This document shows, piece after piece, positions 52,393 through 61,660 of a stretch of 64,000 nt of DNA. The notes under the pieces are model-generated. The model saw only the letters and a program-made list of their open reading frames with translations. It made no database searches and was not told where the DNA came from. Each line of letters begins with the position of its first letter. The first letter of the stretch is position 1. The stretch comes from an uncultured Oscillospiraceae bacterium (GTDB taxonomy: Bacteria; Bacillota; Clostridia; Oscillospirales; Ruminococcaceae), in NCBI GenBank assembly GCA_900543705.1, contig UQSL01000002.1, forward strand, positions 35,363 through 99,362. The letters run 5' to 3'. The translations under genes and the position numbers were made by a program.

Positions 52393-53301
52393 TTAACAGG
52401 ATTTCCCGTTTTGAGGCGGTGGGGCATACTCAAAGCTCCCACAGGGGCGGGGAGGGTCGAACACTGTCTCTCCCTGTTTGAAAAAACCATAACGGACGGT
52501 ACAGACGGCACTTTCCCGGATGGTGCGGGACATCTCACCGAGATCCGGTGCAAGCAGGCTGTGCCCATTTTCCTGCACGAGAGTAACCTCCAGCCGGTAT
52601 TTCCCCTGTTCGAGCACTACCCGCCGGGGAGAATACTCGACAAGCCTTACCCCGTGATAAGTCGCAAGCCGGTACTGCCTGCCACGGTAAAGAATCTGGC
52701 ACAGGCATCCGGTGAAGCTAGTATGGAGAAGGGGAATGTCCGCGGCGGAGAGCATCACGCAGCAGTCGCCGCCCTCCTGCCAATTACACTGCGTCCAGAG
52801 ATAGGACCTCGGAAATGCGTTTCCCCAGTCCTTTTCGATATATCCGGTCGCATTCCGAAAGTCAAAAGGATATCCGTTGACATGAAGTTTTCCCTCCAGC
52901 CGGTGTGATAAGCTGAGCACGCCGTGATTGCACTGCAGGTTTGGGAGAAACCGGAACGGTCCCATCATGTTCGAGGGAGGAGGTGTTAGAGGAAAGTAAC
53001 GCAGGGCGCCCTTAATATGGAACCGGTCGGTCTTGAGATTCAAGCGGATTCCCTCTTCGCAGAAGAGATTGTCCCCGAGCCGCACGGCAAACCGGTCAGT
53101 GCGGGCGGAAAAGTCGCAGATGGGGAATTCTTTGAAATCTGAGCCATACTCGGTGATGACTTGGAGGGAGGCGCTTTTGTTTCCTTTTGCATCGATGTGC
53201 ATGGCGGGAATCAGTGCTAGGGTATGCAGTCCATTATCGTGTTTGAGGTACCACCCTTCAAAATAAGAGCGTCTCCGATGAGTTCCGTGAAACTGTGTCA
53301 T
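52393..53301 (-). CDS. tocopherol-cyclase-like / lipocalin-type protein
   Basis: 302 residues, ATG 53301 overlapping the stop of the upstream Rieske gene (ATGA), so translationally coupled. The family signature is visible at the N terminus (HGTHRRRSYFEGWYLKHDN), at ASLQVITEY, in GALRYFPLTPPPSNMMGPFRFLP, and in GYIEKDWGNAFPRSYLWTQCNW (about 152-173). This is the paired beta-barrel domain of tocopherol cyclase and related bacterial proteins. Bacterial members lack a known substrate, so the name describes fold only. No signal peptide. Confidence 0.85.
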   Translation of the reverse strand: MTQFHGTHRRRSYFEGWYLKHDNGLHTLALIPAMHIDAKGNKSASLQVITEYGSDFKEFPICDFSARTDRFAVRLGDNLFCEEGIRLNLKTDRFHIKGALRYFPLTPPPSNMMGPFRFLPNLQCNHGVLSLSHRLEGKLHVNGYPFDFRNATGYIEKDWGNAFPRSYLWTQCNWQEGGDCCVMLSAADIPLLHTSFTGCLCQILYRGRQYRLATYHGVRLVEYSPRRVVLEQGKYRLEVTLVQENGHSLLAPDLGEMSRTIRESAVCTVRYGFFKQGETVFDPPRPCGSFEYAPPPQNGKSC

Positions 53302-54743
53302 GGCCGGATTCCTTTCTGCGCCGGGCCGTCGATTTGGTTGCCGTGGAAATCAAAGCGCGAGCCATGGCAGGGACAATCAAAGGTTTGCTCGTCCGGGTTG
53401 AATTCCAGCTGGCAGCCGAGATGGGGACAGCGCGCGCTGACCACATGCACAGTCCCGTCTTCCTCCTTGTAAACTCCCGCTTTGTGCCCGTTGAAAGAAA
53501 CGATGCCGCCGTGCCCCGGCTCCAGCGTGTCGAGCATTTCTTTTGGCGGGGAAAAGATTTCGCGGGAAAGCCCCTTTACCGCCTGATAACCATCCTTCAA
53601 CATATTCTTCGCGGAGGCGGAGAGGGAGAAGCGTCCGGGAGAAAATAGTTTTTCGTATGGATTGTCTAATCCCATTACCAAATCCCTGAGAAGTCTTGCC
53701 GCCGCCATGGAGGAGGTCATCCCCCATTTTCCAAACCCGGTCGCGACATACCAATTTGGATGGGAAGAGGAGAAACGCCCGATATAGGGGATACCGTCAA
53801 GTGTCATGCAGTCCTGTGCAGACCAGTGGGAAATCTCCACACAATCCCTCCAAAGCTTTTTTGCTGTAGTACGCAGCCTGTCATAGCAACCGCCCGTGGA
53901 GTTTTCCCCGGTTCGGTGATTTTGACCGCCGAGCAGGAGATAGTTCCCGCTTTGCCTCAGGGAATGCCCACCCGGATCAATCCCATAATACATCCCGTCA
54001 AGGCTCTGTGCATGTTTGAGTGCCAGGACATAGCTGCGCTCCTGATGCATGCGAAGGAAGAAATATCCCGGCACATTGACAAACGGATAGTGGCAGGCAA
54101 ATACAATATGCTCCGCCTGTACACTGCCCTGTTCGGTGGAGACTAAAGTATTCTCCACCGAACAGACCGGGGAGCGCTCATAGATCGACAGCTCGGAAGT
54201 GAGGGCGCTTACAAAACGCAGGGGATGAAACTGTGCCTGTCCATCAAAACGCAGGGCACGTGTGACGGGAAAGGGCAGGGCAGTTTCCCGCACAAGCCCG
54301 GAAGAAATTCCAAGGGCAAGCGCGGCCTGATGTTCGCGCTCCAATTCCTCACCGCTTAAGGTAGTATAAAGCAGGGCGGGCAGCTCACAGAAATCGCAGG
54401 AGATCCCTCTGTGTTCAATGAGCGAACGGTAGTCATAGACAGCCTGCTGATTTGCCTGCGCATACAGCCCGGCGGTCGTTTCTCCAAACTCCCGGCACAG
54501 CCGGTGGTAGATGGCTCCGTGCTGGCAGGTGATTTTTGCCGTGGTGTGCCCTGTCTGCCCGGAGCAGATAGAATCCGCTTCGAGGATGACGACCCGCTTT
54601 CCCTCCTTCTGGAGCAGATAGGCGGTGAGAATCCCGGCCATTCCCGCCCCGATAACAGCAACATCTGCTTTGATGTCCTCTTGCAGAGCAGGCCTTGTCC
54701 CAATCGGACAAGACTGGTTCCAAATTGATTGCATTGTTTTCAC
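53298..54743 (-). CDS. FAD-dependent oxidoreductase with C-terminal Rieske [2Fe-2S] domain
   Basis: 481 residues. DAO-type flavin domain: VAVIGAGMAGILTAYLLQKEG (28-48), EADSICSGQTGHTTAKITCQHG near 54, FVATGFGKWGMTSSMAAA-like C-terminal FAD segment near 330. The Rieske domain follows with CPHLGC (Cys439, His441) and CPCHGS (Cys457, His460), a full [2Fe-2S] ligand set. The C terminus ends soon after GNQIDGPA, shorter than relatives by perhaps 20-30 residues. Start GTG 54743 (GTGAAAACA) or the ATG three codons in. Likely oxidises an amine or other small substrate; unknown. Operon with the tocopherol-cyclase-like gene. Confidence 0.9.
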   Translation of the reverse strand: MKTMQSIWNQSCPIGTRPALQEDIKADVAVIGAGMAGILTAYLLQKEGKRVVILEADSICSGQTGHTTAKITCQHGAIYHRLCREFGETTAGLYAQANQQAVYDYRSLIEHRGISCDFCELPALLYTTLSGEELEREHQAALALGISSGLVRETALPFPVTRALRFDGQAQFHPLRFVSALTSELSIYERSPVCSVENTLVSTEQGSVQAEHIVFACHYPFVNVPGYFFLRMHQERSYVLALKHAQSLDGMYYGIDPGGHSLRQSGNYLLLGGQNHRTGENSTGGCYDRLRTTAKKLWRDCVEISHWSAQDCMTLDGIPYIGRFSSSHPNWYVATGFGKWGMTSSMAAARLLRDLVMGLDNPYEKLFSPGRFSLSASAKNMLKDGYQAVKGLSREIFSPPKEMLDTLEPGHGGIVSFNGHKAGVYKEEDGTVHVVSARCPHLGCQLEFNPDEQTFDCPCHGSRFDFHGNQIDGPAQKGIRP

Positions 54744-54906
54744 CTCACCGGTAGCTTTGTCGGTTTTACCTACAAGTAAACGGCGGGGTAAAGGAAAAAC
54801 GGATGGATGGCTTGACTATACCAAGCGCCTTGGCCCCAATTGTAAAGAATCTACAGGAAAAGAAAGGGAAAAGATTTACAAAGCTGAAACAATTCGGCCG
54901 TGATTT

Positions 54907-54977
54907 GTTAAATCTAGTTTCCCACAGGTTAAGGTTTGGTTAGATGAATTGAAAGGGAAACTTTCCCCGTTTATAAT
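54907..54977 (+). promoter_or_regulatory. promoter of the phosphatase gene with 11-bp-spaced direct repeats (possible Pho box)
   Basis: TTGAAA (54949-54954), exactly 17 bp, TATAAT (54972-54977). Upstream, GTTAAAT, GTTTCCC, GTTAAGG and GTTAGAT start at 54907, 54917, 54928 and 54939, at 10-11 bp intervals ending next to the -35. This periodicity is that of PhoP/PhoB-type binding sites (TT-A-A repeats). Pho control is inferred from spacing and from the phosphatase product. Confidence 0.6.
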
Positions 54978-55039
54978 GCTAAAGGACTTAAGAGAAAAGT
55001 CTGATATCAGGAATTTTGAAAAGAGAAAGGGGAATTTCT

Positions 55040-57361
55040 ATGAAGCTCGGCAAAAAAATCGCGGCGGCGTCCATGGCGGCAGTGCTTGCGGTTTCCATGA
55101 GCGTTCCGTCTTTCGCATACGGCGAGACGACAGGCAAAAGTCAGCTTTATGACAACACCTCCAATGCAAGCGATTATCAAAACTGGAAATCAAACACTTG
55201 GGATGCAGGTGCACGCGCCAACTCCGCGAACATCGTGATGACTCCGGGTGCAACGGCAAAGGATCTCAATTTTGCGTGGTACTCTCAGACAAAGGGCAGT
55301 CCGGCAGTAAAGATTTCCAAAACACCCGATATGTCCGATGCTACCGTGTTCGACGGCACCGCACTCGATATCAACCGCACCAACACCAGCGGTAAAACGT
55401 ATGTTGCTGCAAACCATGTCAGTGTGGAAGGCTTCTTTGAGGAGAACACCACCTACTATTACAGCTACAACGATGACAAGACGAATGAGAGCGGATGGAG
55501 CGCAGCGAGAACTTACACCACGCACTCCACTTCCAGTTTCCAGACGGTTTTGGTCGGCGACCCACAGATCGGCGCTTCCGGCTCCAACGGAGAGGGAACG
55601 ATGGACGACAGCAACATTGCCACGGATACCTACAACTGGAATAAGACTCTGGATCAGGCGATGAGAACCGCGAGCGGTGCAAGCTTCATCCTCTCCGCAG
55701 GCGACCAAATTAACTACTCCAGCGCGGATTCCGCTGATACTCAGGGAGTTCGCGAGGCTGAATATGCAGGCTTCCTCTATCCGGATGCTCTGCGTGAGAT
55801 GCCGCTTGCTACCACCATCGGCAACCATGAGAGCAAGGGAACGGATTACCAATATCACTACAACAATCCGAATAGTACTGACAACCTCGGGGCAACGGAA
55901 TCCGGTTCGGATTACTACTTTAGCTATGGTGATGTCCTTTTCATCAGCCTTAATTCCAATAACCGCAACGTTTCTGAGCACAGAGAGTTGATGCAAAAGG
56001 CAGTGGACAGCCACAAAGATGCGAAGTGGAAAGTTGTGATGTTCCATCATGACATCTATGGCTCCGGCCAGCCTCACTCCGACAGTGACGGCGCAAACGT
56101 CCGTGTTCTCTTCGCCCCGCTGATGGACGAGTTCGACATTGATGTCTGCCTTAACGGCCATGACCACTCCTATGCAAGAACCTATCAGCTGATTGACGGT
56201 AAAGTCATCGACTATGGCACCGGCAACACAGTCAGCGATCCGGAAGGCACCATGTACATCGCAGCCGGTTCTGCGAGCGGCAGTAAATTTTACAACCTCT
56301 CCGTTAACAAGCAGTACTACATCGCGGAGCGCTCCAACAATCAGCTCCCCACCTTCTCTACCATCGACTTCAACGCCAACAGCATGACAATCAAGACCTA
56401 TGACTACAACGGCAATCCGTATGCGGATACTTTTACTATCACCAAGAATGTTGATCAGGATTCCCTGCTGGAACTTGTCGGCCAGGCCAAGGCAATTGAT
56501 ACGACTGAGTATACTGAGGGAACAGTTGCGGCAATGAATGCGGCTGTTGAGGCTGTCAGCACCCTGCTTGAATCCGAAGAGGACACCGGTGCTGCCCTGC
56601 TGAGCGAGAAATATGGAACAGTGGAAGACCCCATCTCCTACTATGCGGGCGCTCAGAACCTGACTTCCACCACCGGAGAAAACTACCAGATGCCTTCTGA
56701 GTTCCGTACCGACAGCATCACCGGCAGTACCCTGAAATTTGGTTTCTCCGCACTGCTTGACAAAACCCTGAACAATAATCAGTCGAAAATTAGTGCAACT
56801 GAGTTTGACAGCACTTATGCGGCACTAGCAACCGCCATTTCAAACCTTGCAAAAACATCGGATGCAAAAGCACTGACCGATGCCGTTGCAGATGCACAGA
56901 AGAAATATGATGAGGCGGTTGAAGGAAGTGAAGTAGGACAGTACAAGGAAGGTGCAAAGGCTGCCCTGAAGGCGGCAATCGAAGCGGCAAACACGGTTGC
57001 AGACAACAACGCGTCTACCGCAACCGAAATCGCGGAAGCTATCAGTAGCCTTGAAGCAGCGGTTAACACCTTTGATTCTGCGAAAATTACAGAGATCACC
57101 CCGAATCCGGATGACAACAACAGCAGCCAGACTCCGTCCGACGGCAACAACAGCAGCCAGACTCCGTCTAACGGTAACAACAGCAGCCAGGCTCCGTCTA
57201 ACGGTAACAGCAGCAACCAGACTGAGTTCAACGTTAAAAACCCGAATACCGGAGACGTTACGGCAGTTGGGGCACTTGCAGGGCTTGCAGCGCTGTGTGT
57301 AATCAGCGGCGGTACCGCGGTTTATCTTCACAAACGCCAGAAAAAGGATTCTGAGTTCTAA
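55040..57361 (+). CDS. cell-surface purple-acid-phosphatase-like metallophosphoesterase
   Basis: 773 residues from ATG 55040 (AAAGGGG upstream). Signal peptide (KKIAAASMAAVLAVSMSVPSFAYG), then a fibronectin-like N-terminal domain with the ..TTYYYSY.D motif. The metallophosphatase domain has VGDPQIG, LSAGDQINY, TIGNHE, MFHHDIYG and NGHDHSYART, all metal-ligand blocks of the purple acid phosphatase/calcineurin-like family. A coiled FIVAR-like region (about 610-685), an N/S/Q/P-rich repeat linker, and NPNTGD plus a membrane helix and HKRQKKD tail suggest sortase-type wall anchoring (NPxTG variant of LPxTG). Phosphate scavenging outside the cell is the likely role. Confidence 0.9.
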   Translation: MKLGKKIAAASMAAVLAVSMSVPSFAYGETTGKSQLYDNTSNASDYQNWKSNTWDAGARANSANIVMTPGATAKDLNFAWYSQTKGSPAVKISKTPDMSDATVFDGTALDINRTNTSGKTYVAANHVSVEGFFEENTTYYYSYNDDKTNESGWSAARTYTTHSTSSFQTVLVGDPQIGASGSNGEGTMDDSNIATDTYNWNKTLDQAMRTASGASFILSAGDQINYSSADSADTQGVREAEYAGFLYPDALREMPLATTIGNHESKGTDYQYHYNNPNSTDNLGATESGSDYYFSYGDVLFISLNSNNRNVSEHRELMQKAVDSHKDAKWKVVMFHHDIYGSGQPHSDSDGANVRVLFAPLMDEFDIDVCLNGHDHSYARTYQLIDGKVIDYGTGNTVSDPEGTMYIAAGSASGSKFYNLSVNKQYYIAERSNNQLPTFSTIDFNANSMTIKTYDYNGNPYADTFTITKNVDQDSLLELVGQAKAIDTTEYTEGTVAAMNAAVEAVSTLLESEEDTGAALLSEKYGTVEDPISYYAGAQNLTSTTGENYQMPSEFRTDSITGSTLKFGFSALLDKTLNNNQSKISATEFDSTYAALATAISNLAKTSDAKALTDAVADAQKKYDEAVEGSEVGQYKEGAKAALKAAIEAANTVADNNASTATEIAEAISSLEAAVNTFDSAKITEITPNPDDNNSSQTPSDGNNSSQTPSNGNNSSQAPSNGNSSNQTEFNVKNPNTGDVTAVGALAGLAALCVISGGTAVYLHKRQKKDSEF
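57114..57216 (+). repeat. 30-bp tandem coding repeat in the phosphatase linker
   Basis: Three tandem 30-bp units plus a degenerate fourth encode NNSSQTPSDG, NNSSQTPSNG, NNSSQAPSNG and NSSNQ. A flexible wall-spanning linker; near-identical units could vary in number by slippage. Confidence 0.85.
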
Positions 57362-57455
57362 AAAACAGTGAGACTGCCGGAACGCATTTTCGGCAAAGTA
57401 CAGGAGCGGGATGTCCCGCCCCTGTACTTTCGTTTCCATAAGGAGGACAAATGGG

Positions 57456-58610
57456 ATGACGTTTTACCATCCTGCCAATAAAAAAGAGTGGGTTGGACAT
57501 ATCATAGCGGTGAGTTTCGTTGTCATGTTTTTATTGTTCCTGGTGTTTTTTAATTTCGGAATAAAACGGACGCCGTTGCTCGCAGAAGATGGAATGACCT
57601 TTGAAAAAGCAAAAGTTGTCGCAGTGCTACAGGATAACCTGGATGCAGATGGTACCCGTTCCGGCAGCCAGCTGCTGCAAGTGGAGATCACCTCCGGGCA
57701 GTATCGAGGAACCGTCTGTGAAGCGCAGAACATCGCAGGCTATCTTTACGGCGCGCAGTGCGAGGTTGGGACAAAAGTCATTGTGCAGGTCAGCGAATAT
57801 GGCGGGAATTTCTCCGCGAATGTCTACAATTATGACAGGGGAATGACTCTATATGGATTAGTAGGGCTGTTTTTATTGGTACTCTGTATTATCGGCGGCA
57901 AAAAGGGAATCATGTCGGCGGTATCCCTAGTATTTACTTTTATCTGTATCATCTTTCTCTATGTCCCGATGATGTATATCGGGTACTCGCCATTTTGGGC
58001 GGCAACGCTGGTCGTTGTTTTTACAACCCTTGTTACGATGTACTTTATCGGCGGTTTTTCTGTGAAAACGGCCTGCTCTGTACTTGGAACCATTGCAGGC
58101 GTCGTAGTGGCGGGAGCCATTGCCATGATTTTTGGCAATCTGTCGCATATTTCCGGGATGAATGTCCCGGAAATCGAGACAATGATTGTCATTGGTCAAA
58201 ATAGCAAGCTGCAGATTGGAGGGGTCATGTTTTCCGGAATTCTCATTGCCTCCCTTGGTGCAGTCATGGATGTGAGTATGTCGGTTGCCTCGACCATCAA
58301 TGAAATTTACCTTCATAACCCGAGGCTCACGGCAAAACAGCTCTTTACCGCAGGTATCCATGTCGGAAGGGATATGATGGGAACCATGTCCAACACCTTG
58401 ATTTTGGCATTCACCGGCGGTTCCATTAATACGTTGATGATTATCTTTGCGTACAGTATGCCGTACTTGCAGGTCATTAACATGTATGATATTGGTATTG
58501 AAATTCTACAGGGAATTTCCGGTACGCTTGGAGTCATTTTAACGGTCCCGTTTGTGTCCATTATCTCTGCGGTCTGGATGACCCACACAAAATCTCCTGT
58601 TAAAAACTGA
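57456..58610 (+). CDS. YibE/F family membrane protein
   Basis: 384 residues from ATG 57456; AAGGAGG is 12 bases upstream, and an out-of-frame ATG lies 5 bases before. One N-terminal membrane helix (about 16-35), an extracytoplasmic beta-like domain (VVAVLQDNLDADGTRSGSQLLQVEI..), then seven or so helices from about 130 to the end. Family landmarks are GKKGIMSAVSLVFTF, GGVMFSGILIASLGAVMDVSMSVASTINEI and AGIHVGRDMMGTMSNTLILAF. YibE/F proteins are membrane proteins of unknown function. A short intergenic spacer separates it from the phosphatase gene, so co-expression is possible. Confidence 0.88.
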   Translation: MTFYHPANKKEWVGHIIAVSFVVMFLLFLVFFNFGIKRTPLLAEDGMTFEKAKVVAVLQDNLDADGTRSGSQLLQVEITSGQYRGTVCEAQNIAGYLYGAQCEVGTKVIVQVSEYGGNFSANVYNYDRGMTLYGLVGLFLLVLCIIGGKKGIMSAVSLVFTFICIIFLYVPMMYIGYSPFWAATLVVVFTTLVTMYFIGGFSVKTACSVLGTIAGVVVAGAIAMIFGNLSHISGMNVPEIETMIVIGQNSKLQIGGVMFSGILIASLGAVMDVSMSVASTINEIYLHNPRLTAKQLFTAGIHVGRDMMGTMSNTLILAFTGGSINTLMIIFAYSMPYLQVINMYDIGIEILQGISGTLGVILTVPFVSIISAVWMTHTKSPVKN

Positions 58611-58632
58611 TCAAATAATCCTGTCAAAATCT

Positions 58633-58672
58633 TAGGAGGCCGTCGGTTTTATCCGGGCGGCCTTCTTTTTTT
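58633..58672 (+). terminator. terminator after the YibE/F gene
   Basis: AGGAGGCCGTC pairs with GGCGGCCTTCT around a GGTTTTATCC-type loop, followed by TTTTTTT. Confidence 0.8.
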
Positions 58673-58954
58673 GCCTAGTAATACGTATACTCGCAGCTTA
58701 CAAAAACAGATCTGTTGGCTATGCCATATGTCTACTTGTTTCAACTGGCACGAAGCAGATATGGCCACCTACAGTATTTCACAACTGATTCAGAAGATCG
58801 TGAAGGGCTATAGCAGTTTGCATTTTGGAGAACCGGGAATGTCACGCTGGATTGCTTTGGTGCGCTGGTAAAATACCGTTGAAGCTGTAATACCTGTGAC
58901 AAAAGTTCTGCTGTATCAGGGCGATATGGTAGATTACAAAAGAAACGGGCGGGA
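58673..58954. other. intergenic remnant region
   Basis: About 280 bp with no RBS-supported gene; a 66-codon + strand frame (58671-58871) is not recognisable. It directly precedes the IS-end palindrome, so it may be decayed mobile DNA. Confidence 0.35.
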
Positions 58955-59010
58955 GAAGTGACCCCAAAAAGTTAGACAATGTGGTATACTGTCTAACTTT
59001 TTGGGGTGCA
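58955..59010. mobile_element. mini inverted-repeat element made of two IS ends
   Basis: ACCCCAAAAAGTTAGAC (58961-58977) and GTCTAACTTTTTGGGGT (58991-59007) are perfect complements with a 13-nt loop. The left 26 bp (58955-58980) are identical to the IS end at 63825-63850. It looks like an IS3-family (IS150-like) element reduced to its two terminal repeats. It may also serve as a terminator between convergent genes. Confidence 0.75.
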
Positions 59011-59056
59011 GTTCAGGTTCTCCTGCCCGTTGTATCTTTTTTTGTATGTAGTAGAC

Positions 59057-60205
59057 TTATTCGACGATAGAGCCGTTCACCAGAATAGCCTCAGGTATAC
59101 TGCCGACATCAAAGCAGGAACCGTTCATCACGACAATATCTGCATCCTTGCCGACTTCGAGGGAGCCGACTCTGTCCGCAATCCCGATGTGTTTTGCCGG
59201 ATTAATGGTGATGGCTTTGAGAGCGTCAAATTCATCCATCCCGCTCTTAATCGCGAGCGCAGCACACAGCGGCAGATATTCCTGCGGGATAACCGGGGAA
59301 TCCGTAATGATGGAAACCTGGCATCCAGCTTTTGCAAGAATACCCGGAGTGGTGAAGGAAATATTCTGAAGCTCAAATTTGGTGGCATGTCCGAGAGACG
59401 GGCCGACTGCCATCGGGACATCGTGTTCCTCGCTGAGCTCATCGACAATCAGATGGCCTTCAGTTACATGCTCCAAGGTGAGTCTGACATTGAATTCCTT
59501 TGCAATGCGCAGGGCGGTGAAAATGTCGTTTGCCTGATGAGCATGTGCTTTGAGGGGGATCTCACGGTGCAGGACAGGAAGCAGCGCATCGAGTTTAAAA
59601 TCAAACGCCGGCTTTTTGGATGGATCGTCCTTAGCAGCCTGAAGCTTCTCATCATATTCTTTTGCCTTGAACAGCATCTCACGCAGCTTGGAGGCAGTAG
59701 ACATTCTGGAAAAATTGTTTTTGTCTTTATAGCAACGTTTCGGGTTTTCGCCGAACGCACATTTCATGGCGACAACATCTTTGATGATCATCTTGTCGAC
59801 ACGTTTTCCGACCGTCTTGATGGCGGTGAACTGTCCGCCGAGGACGTTTGCAGACCCTGGGCCTGTGCAGACGGTGGTGACGCCTGCATGAACAGCATGG
59901 TCAAAGACCGGATCCATGGGGTTGATAGCGTCGATTCCGCGCAGCTGCGGGGTGATGATATCGGTCATCTCGTTGCAGTCGTTTCCCTCGAAGCCGATTC
60001 CATATCCGTCAACGCCCATGTGGCAGTGTGCTTCCACAAAGCCCGGGTAAACGTGTTTGCCAGTGGCATCGATGATTTCGCATCCTACCGGGATGGAAAG
60101 ATTTTCGCCGATTTCTGCGATTTTCCCGTCTTTGACAAGAATATCCGCCACATAGGGATCCGAATGAACTGCATCAAAGATGGTGCCGTTTTTTAAACAA
60201 ACCAT
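59057..60205 (-). CDS. amidohydrolase family protein
   Basis: 382 residues from ATG 60205 (AAGGAGAGG upstream). Metal-dependent amidohydrolase with the composite domain at both ends (VKDGKIAEIGENL; VGKDADIVVMNGSC). The HxH motif is in PGFVEAHCHMGVD (near 60), later His in KAHAHQAND and LEHVTEGHLI, and the Asp in IITDSPVIP near 307. The pattern is like the imidazolonepropionase/prolidase-like amidohydrolases, but the substrate cannot be assigned. Monocistronic, convergent with the YibE/F gene across the IS palindrome. Confidence 0.9.
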   Translation of the reverse strand: MVCLKNGTIFDAVHSDPYVADILVKDGKIAEIGENLSIPVGCEIIDATGKHVYPGFVEAHCHMGVDGYGIGFEGNDCNEMTDIITPQLRGIDAINPMDPVFDHAVHAGVTTVCTGPGSANVLGGQFTAIKTVGKRVDKMIIKDVVAMKCAFGENPKRCYKDKNNFSRMSTASKLREMLFKAKEYDEKLQAAKDDPSKKPAFDFKLDALLPVLHREIPLKAHAHQANDIFTALRIAKEFNVRLTLEHVTEGHLIVDELSEEHDVPMAVGPSLGHATKFELQNISFTTPGILAKAGCQVSIITDSPVIPQEYLPLCAALAIKSGMDEFDALKAITINPAKHIGIADRVGSLEVGKDADIVVMNGSCFDVGSIPEAILVNGSIVE

Positions 60206-60401
60206 GGTAATTCCTCTCCTTATTCTCATAATTACTTCCATTATAGCGGTTGGATATTACAAACGCAAACGAATAAAGACGAATTTTCGACTAAATTTTT
60301 ATCTATTTCCTCCAAAGCAAAATAGGGAAGAAAAGAAACACATCAAAAAAAGTCAAGAAATAGGTTTGTAGAGTATAAAATAACATTATGAGGTGAGGTC
60401 G

Positions 60402-60551
60402 ATGGAGGAAAAGCTTCCAAGCAGAGAAGTGGTCCAGGCAGTTGCAAGGATGCAGCAATATATGCTTGAGCACATCCGGGAACTAATTACACAAAATAGC
60501 TTGCCCGCGCAGCTCAGTATTCCCCGTGTTACAGTGCAAAGCTGTTCATAG
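60402..60551 (+). pseudogene. N-terminal fragment of an AraC-family regulator
   Basis: 49 codons from ATG 60402: a short lead, then VVQAVARMQQYMLEHIRELIT, which matches the first helix of the AraC DNA-binding domain. The sequence then diverges and stops. The helix-turn-helix pair and the ligand domain are missing. Confidence 0.55.
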
Positions 60552-60557
60552 CATTGA

Positions 60558-61232
60558 TTGGGATTACTCCATTTGAATATTAACCATCGTTGGATATGCT
60601 CTATACTTGCATCTTATAATTTATATTTCTTTTCGTGCTTTGATAAAGTCGAGAACAATCAAAAAGAGTTCACATCTGTGCAAGTTGTCCTTGCAATTTT
60701 ATTATCTATTATTATTTTAGCCATATCACAGGGGCTATCACTTGCAATTAGTCAGTTACTTCTTAACATTGGCGTATCGCCGTCCATTTGCAATATTCTT
60801 GCGGGTGTGCTGTATGCGGTATTCGCTTTTTTAGGTGCTAAGCTGCTATGCCTAAAGTTACTGAAAACCTCTTCGGACGAATTGAGAATACCTCGTTTTA
60901 AGATTAAACCTGTTTGGATTGTATCAGCTCTGGCAATGCCGGCTCTGGTTTTAGCGATCGCTATGTTGATTGGTGGGCATTGGGAAATCAATACCTTTAA
61001 TACCACAGACCGCAATGCAACAATTACAGGAGCCATCTTCTTTTATGGATTGGCAACGGGAATTGTAGAGGAATTGATTTTCCGGGGCATAATCATGGGA
61101 TGTCTGGAAAAACGGTTCAACATACAAATTGCCGTCATAGTACCATCTGTTCTTTTTGGGCTGCTTCATATTATCGGAAATGACCTCGATTTTGTGAGTA
61201 TTATTCAACTACTGATTGCCGGAAGTATTGTT
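60558..61232 (+). pseudogene. CPBP-family intramembrane protease, both ends replaced
   Basis: The core, from about 60650 to 61230, encodes a CAAX/CPBP (Abi) glutamic protease: hydrophobic helices (VVLAILLSIIILAIS; ICNILAGVLYAVFAFLGAK), the active-site EELIFRG, and LFGLLHIIGNDLDF. The frame runs on to 61304, but after IAGSIV the residues belong to an unrelated DinD-like fragment on the other strand, so the C-terminal helix is lost. The N terminus (before VENNQKEF) is also atypical. A broken gene at an insertion or recombination point; catalytic residues remain, so residual function cannot be excluded. Confidence 0.7.
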
Positions 61233-61660
61233 TCTGTGCGGTCTGGCAGGGCGGCATCTTCTACAATGTCCGTTACGAGCTGCCGGAAGTCATTGGCGTT
61301 TTGAGAGGTAATCACTGGCTTGCCGGTTTCCGCTTCAAGGGACTGCCGCGCGATACCGGCCACCTTACCGCCATGCCGGGCAACATCCTGATTTTCAAAA
61401 AAGCCCTGCGGGTTTGATACTTTGGAAATGTCCGTCGTAAGGCTTCCGCAAGCATTGTCAATACCAGCTCCAAATCGCTCATGTTATCGCGGAGGTTTTC
61501 TTTTTTCAAGCCTTTCAGCTTTTTATACTGCCGTGTTGTCATGCCAGACCACGCACGGGAAATCTCGTCCGTCAGGATCGCGTATTCCTTGCCTTTCTCC
61601 AACCGCGCTTTTTCCACTCGTCCGTCAGCTCATTGCGGATGCAGATTGCCAAAAGCCGCT
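61233..61660 (-). pseudogene. DinD/antirepressor-like C-terminal fragment
   Basis: On the minus strand one frame reads ELTDEWKKRG-type sequence, then KEYAILTDEISRAWSGMT, KKLKGLKKENLRDNMSDLELVL. After a frameshift near 61440 it continues TDISKVSNPQGFFENQDVARHGG and IARQSLEAETGKPVITSQNA. This is the C-terminal half of DinD/damage-inducible or phage antirepressor-like proteins found on mobile elements. No start or N-terminal domain remains. Confidence 0.65.

Noticed and set aside
57114..57216. Possible CRISPR-like tandem repeat
   Set aside because: Units are contiguous, encode a Ser/Gln/Asn linker in frame and have no unique spacers.
58955..59010. Simple intrinsic terminator only
   Set aside because: It may terminate transcription, but the exact 26-bp match to the IS end at 63825 shows a mobile-element origin.
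59006..60196. 396-codon plus-strand frame
   Set aside because: Shadow of the amidohydrolase, which has HxH motifs and SD.
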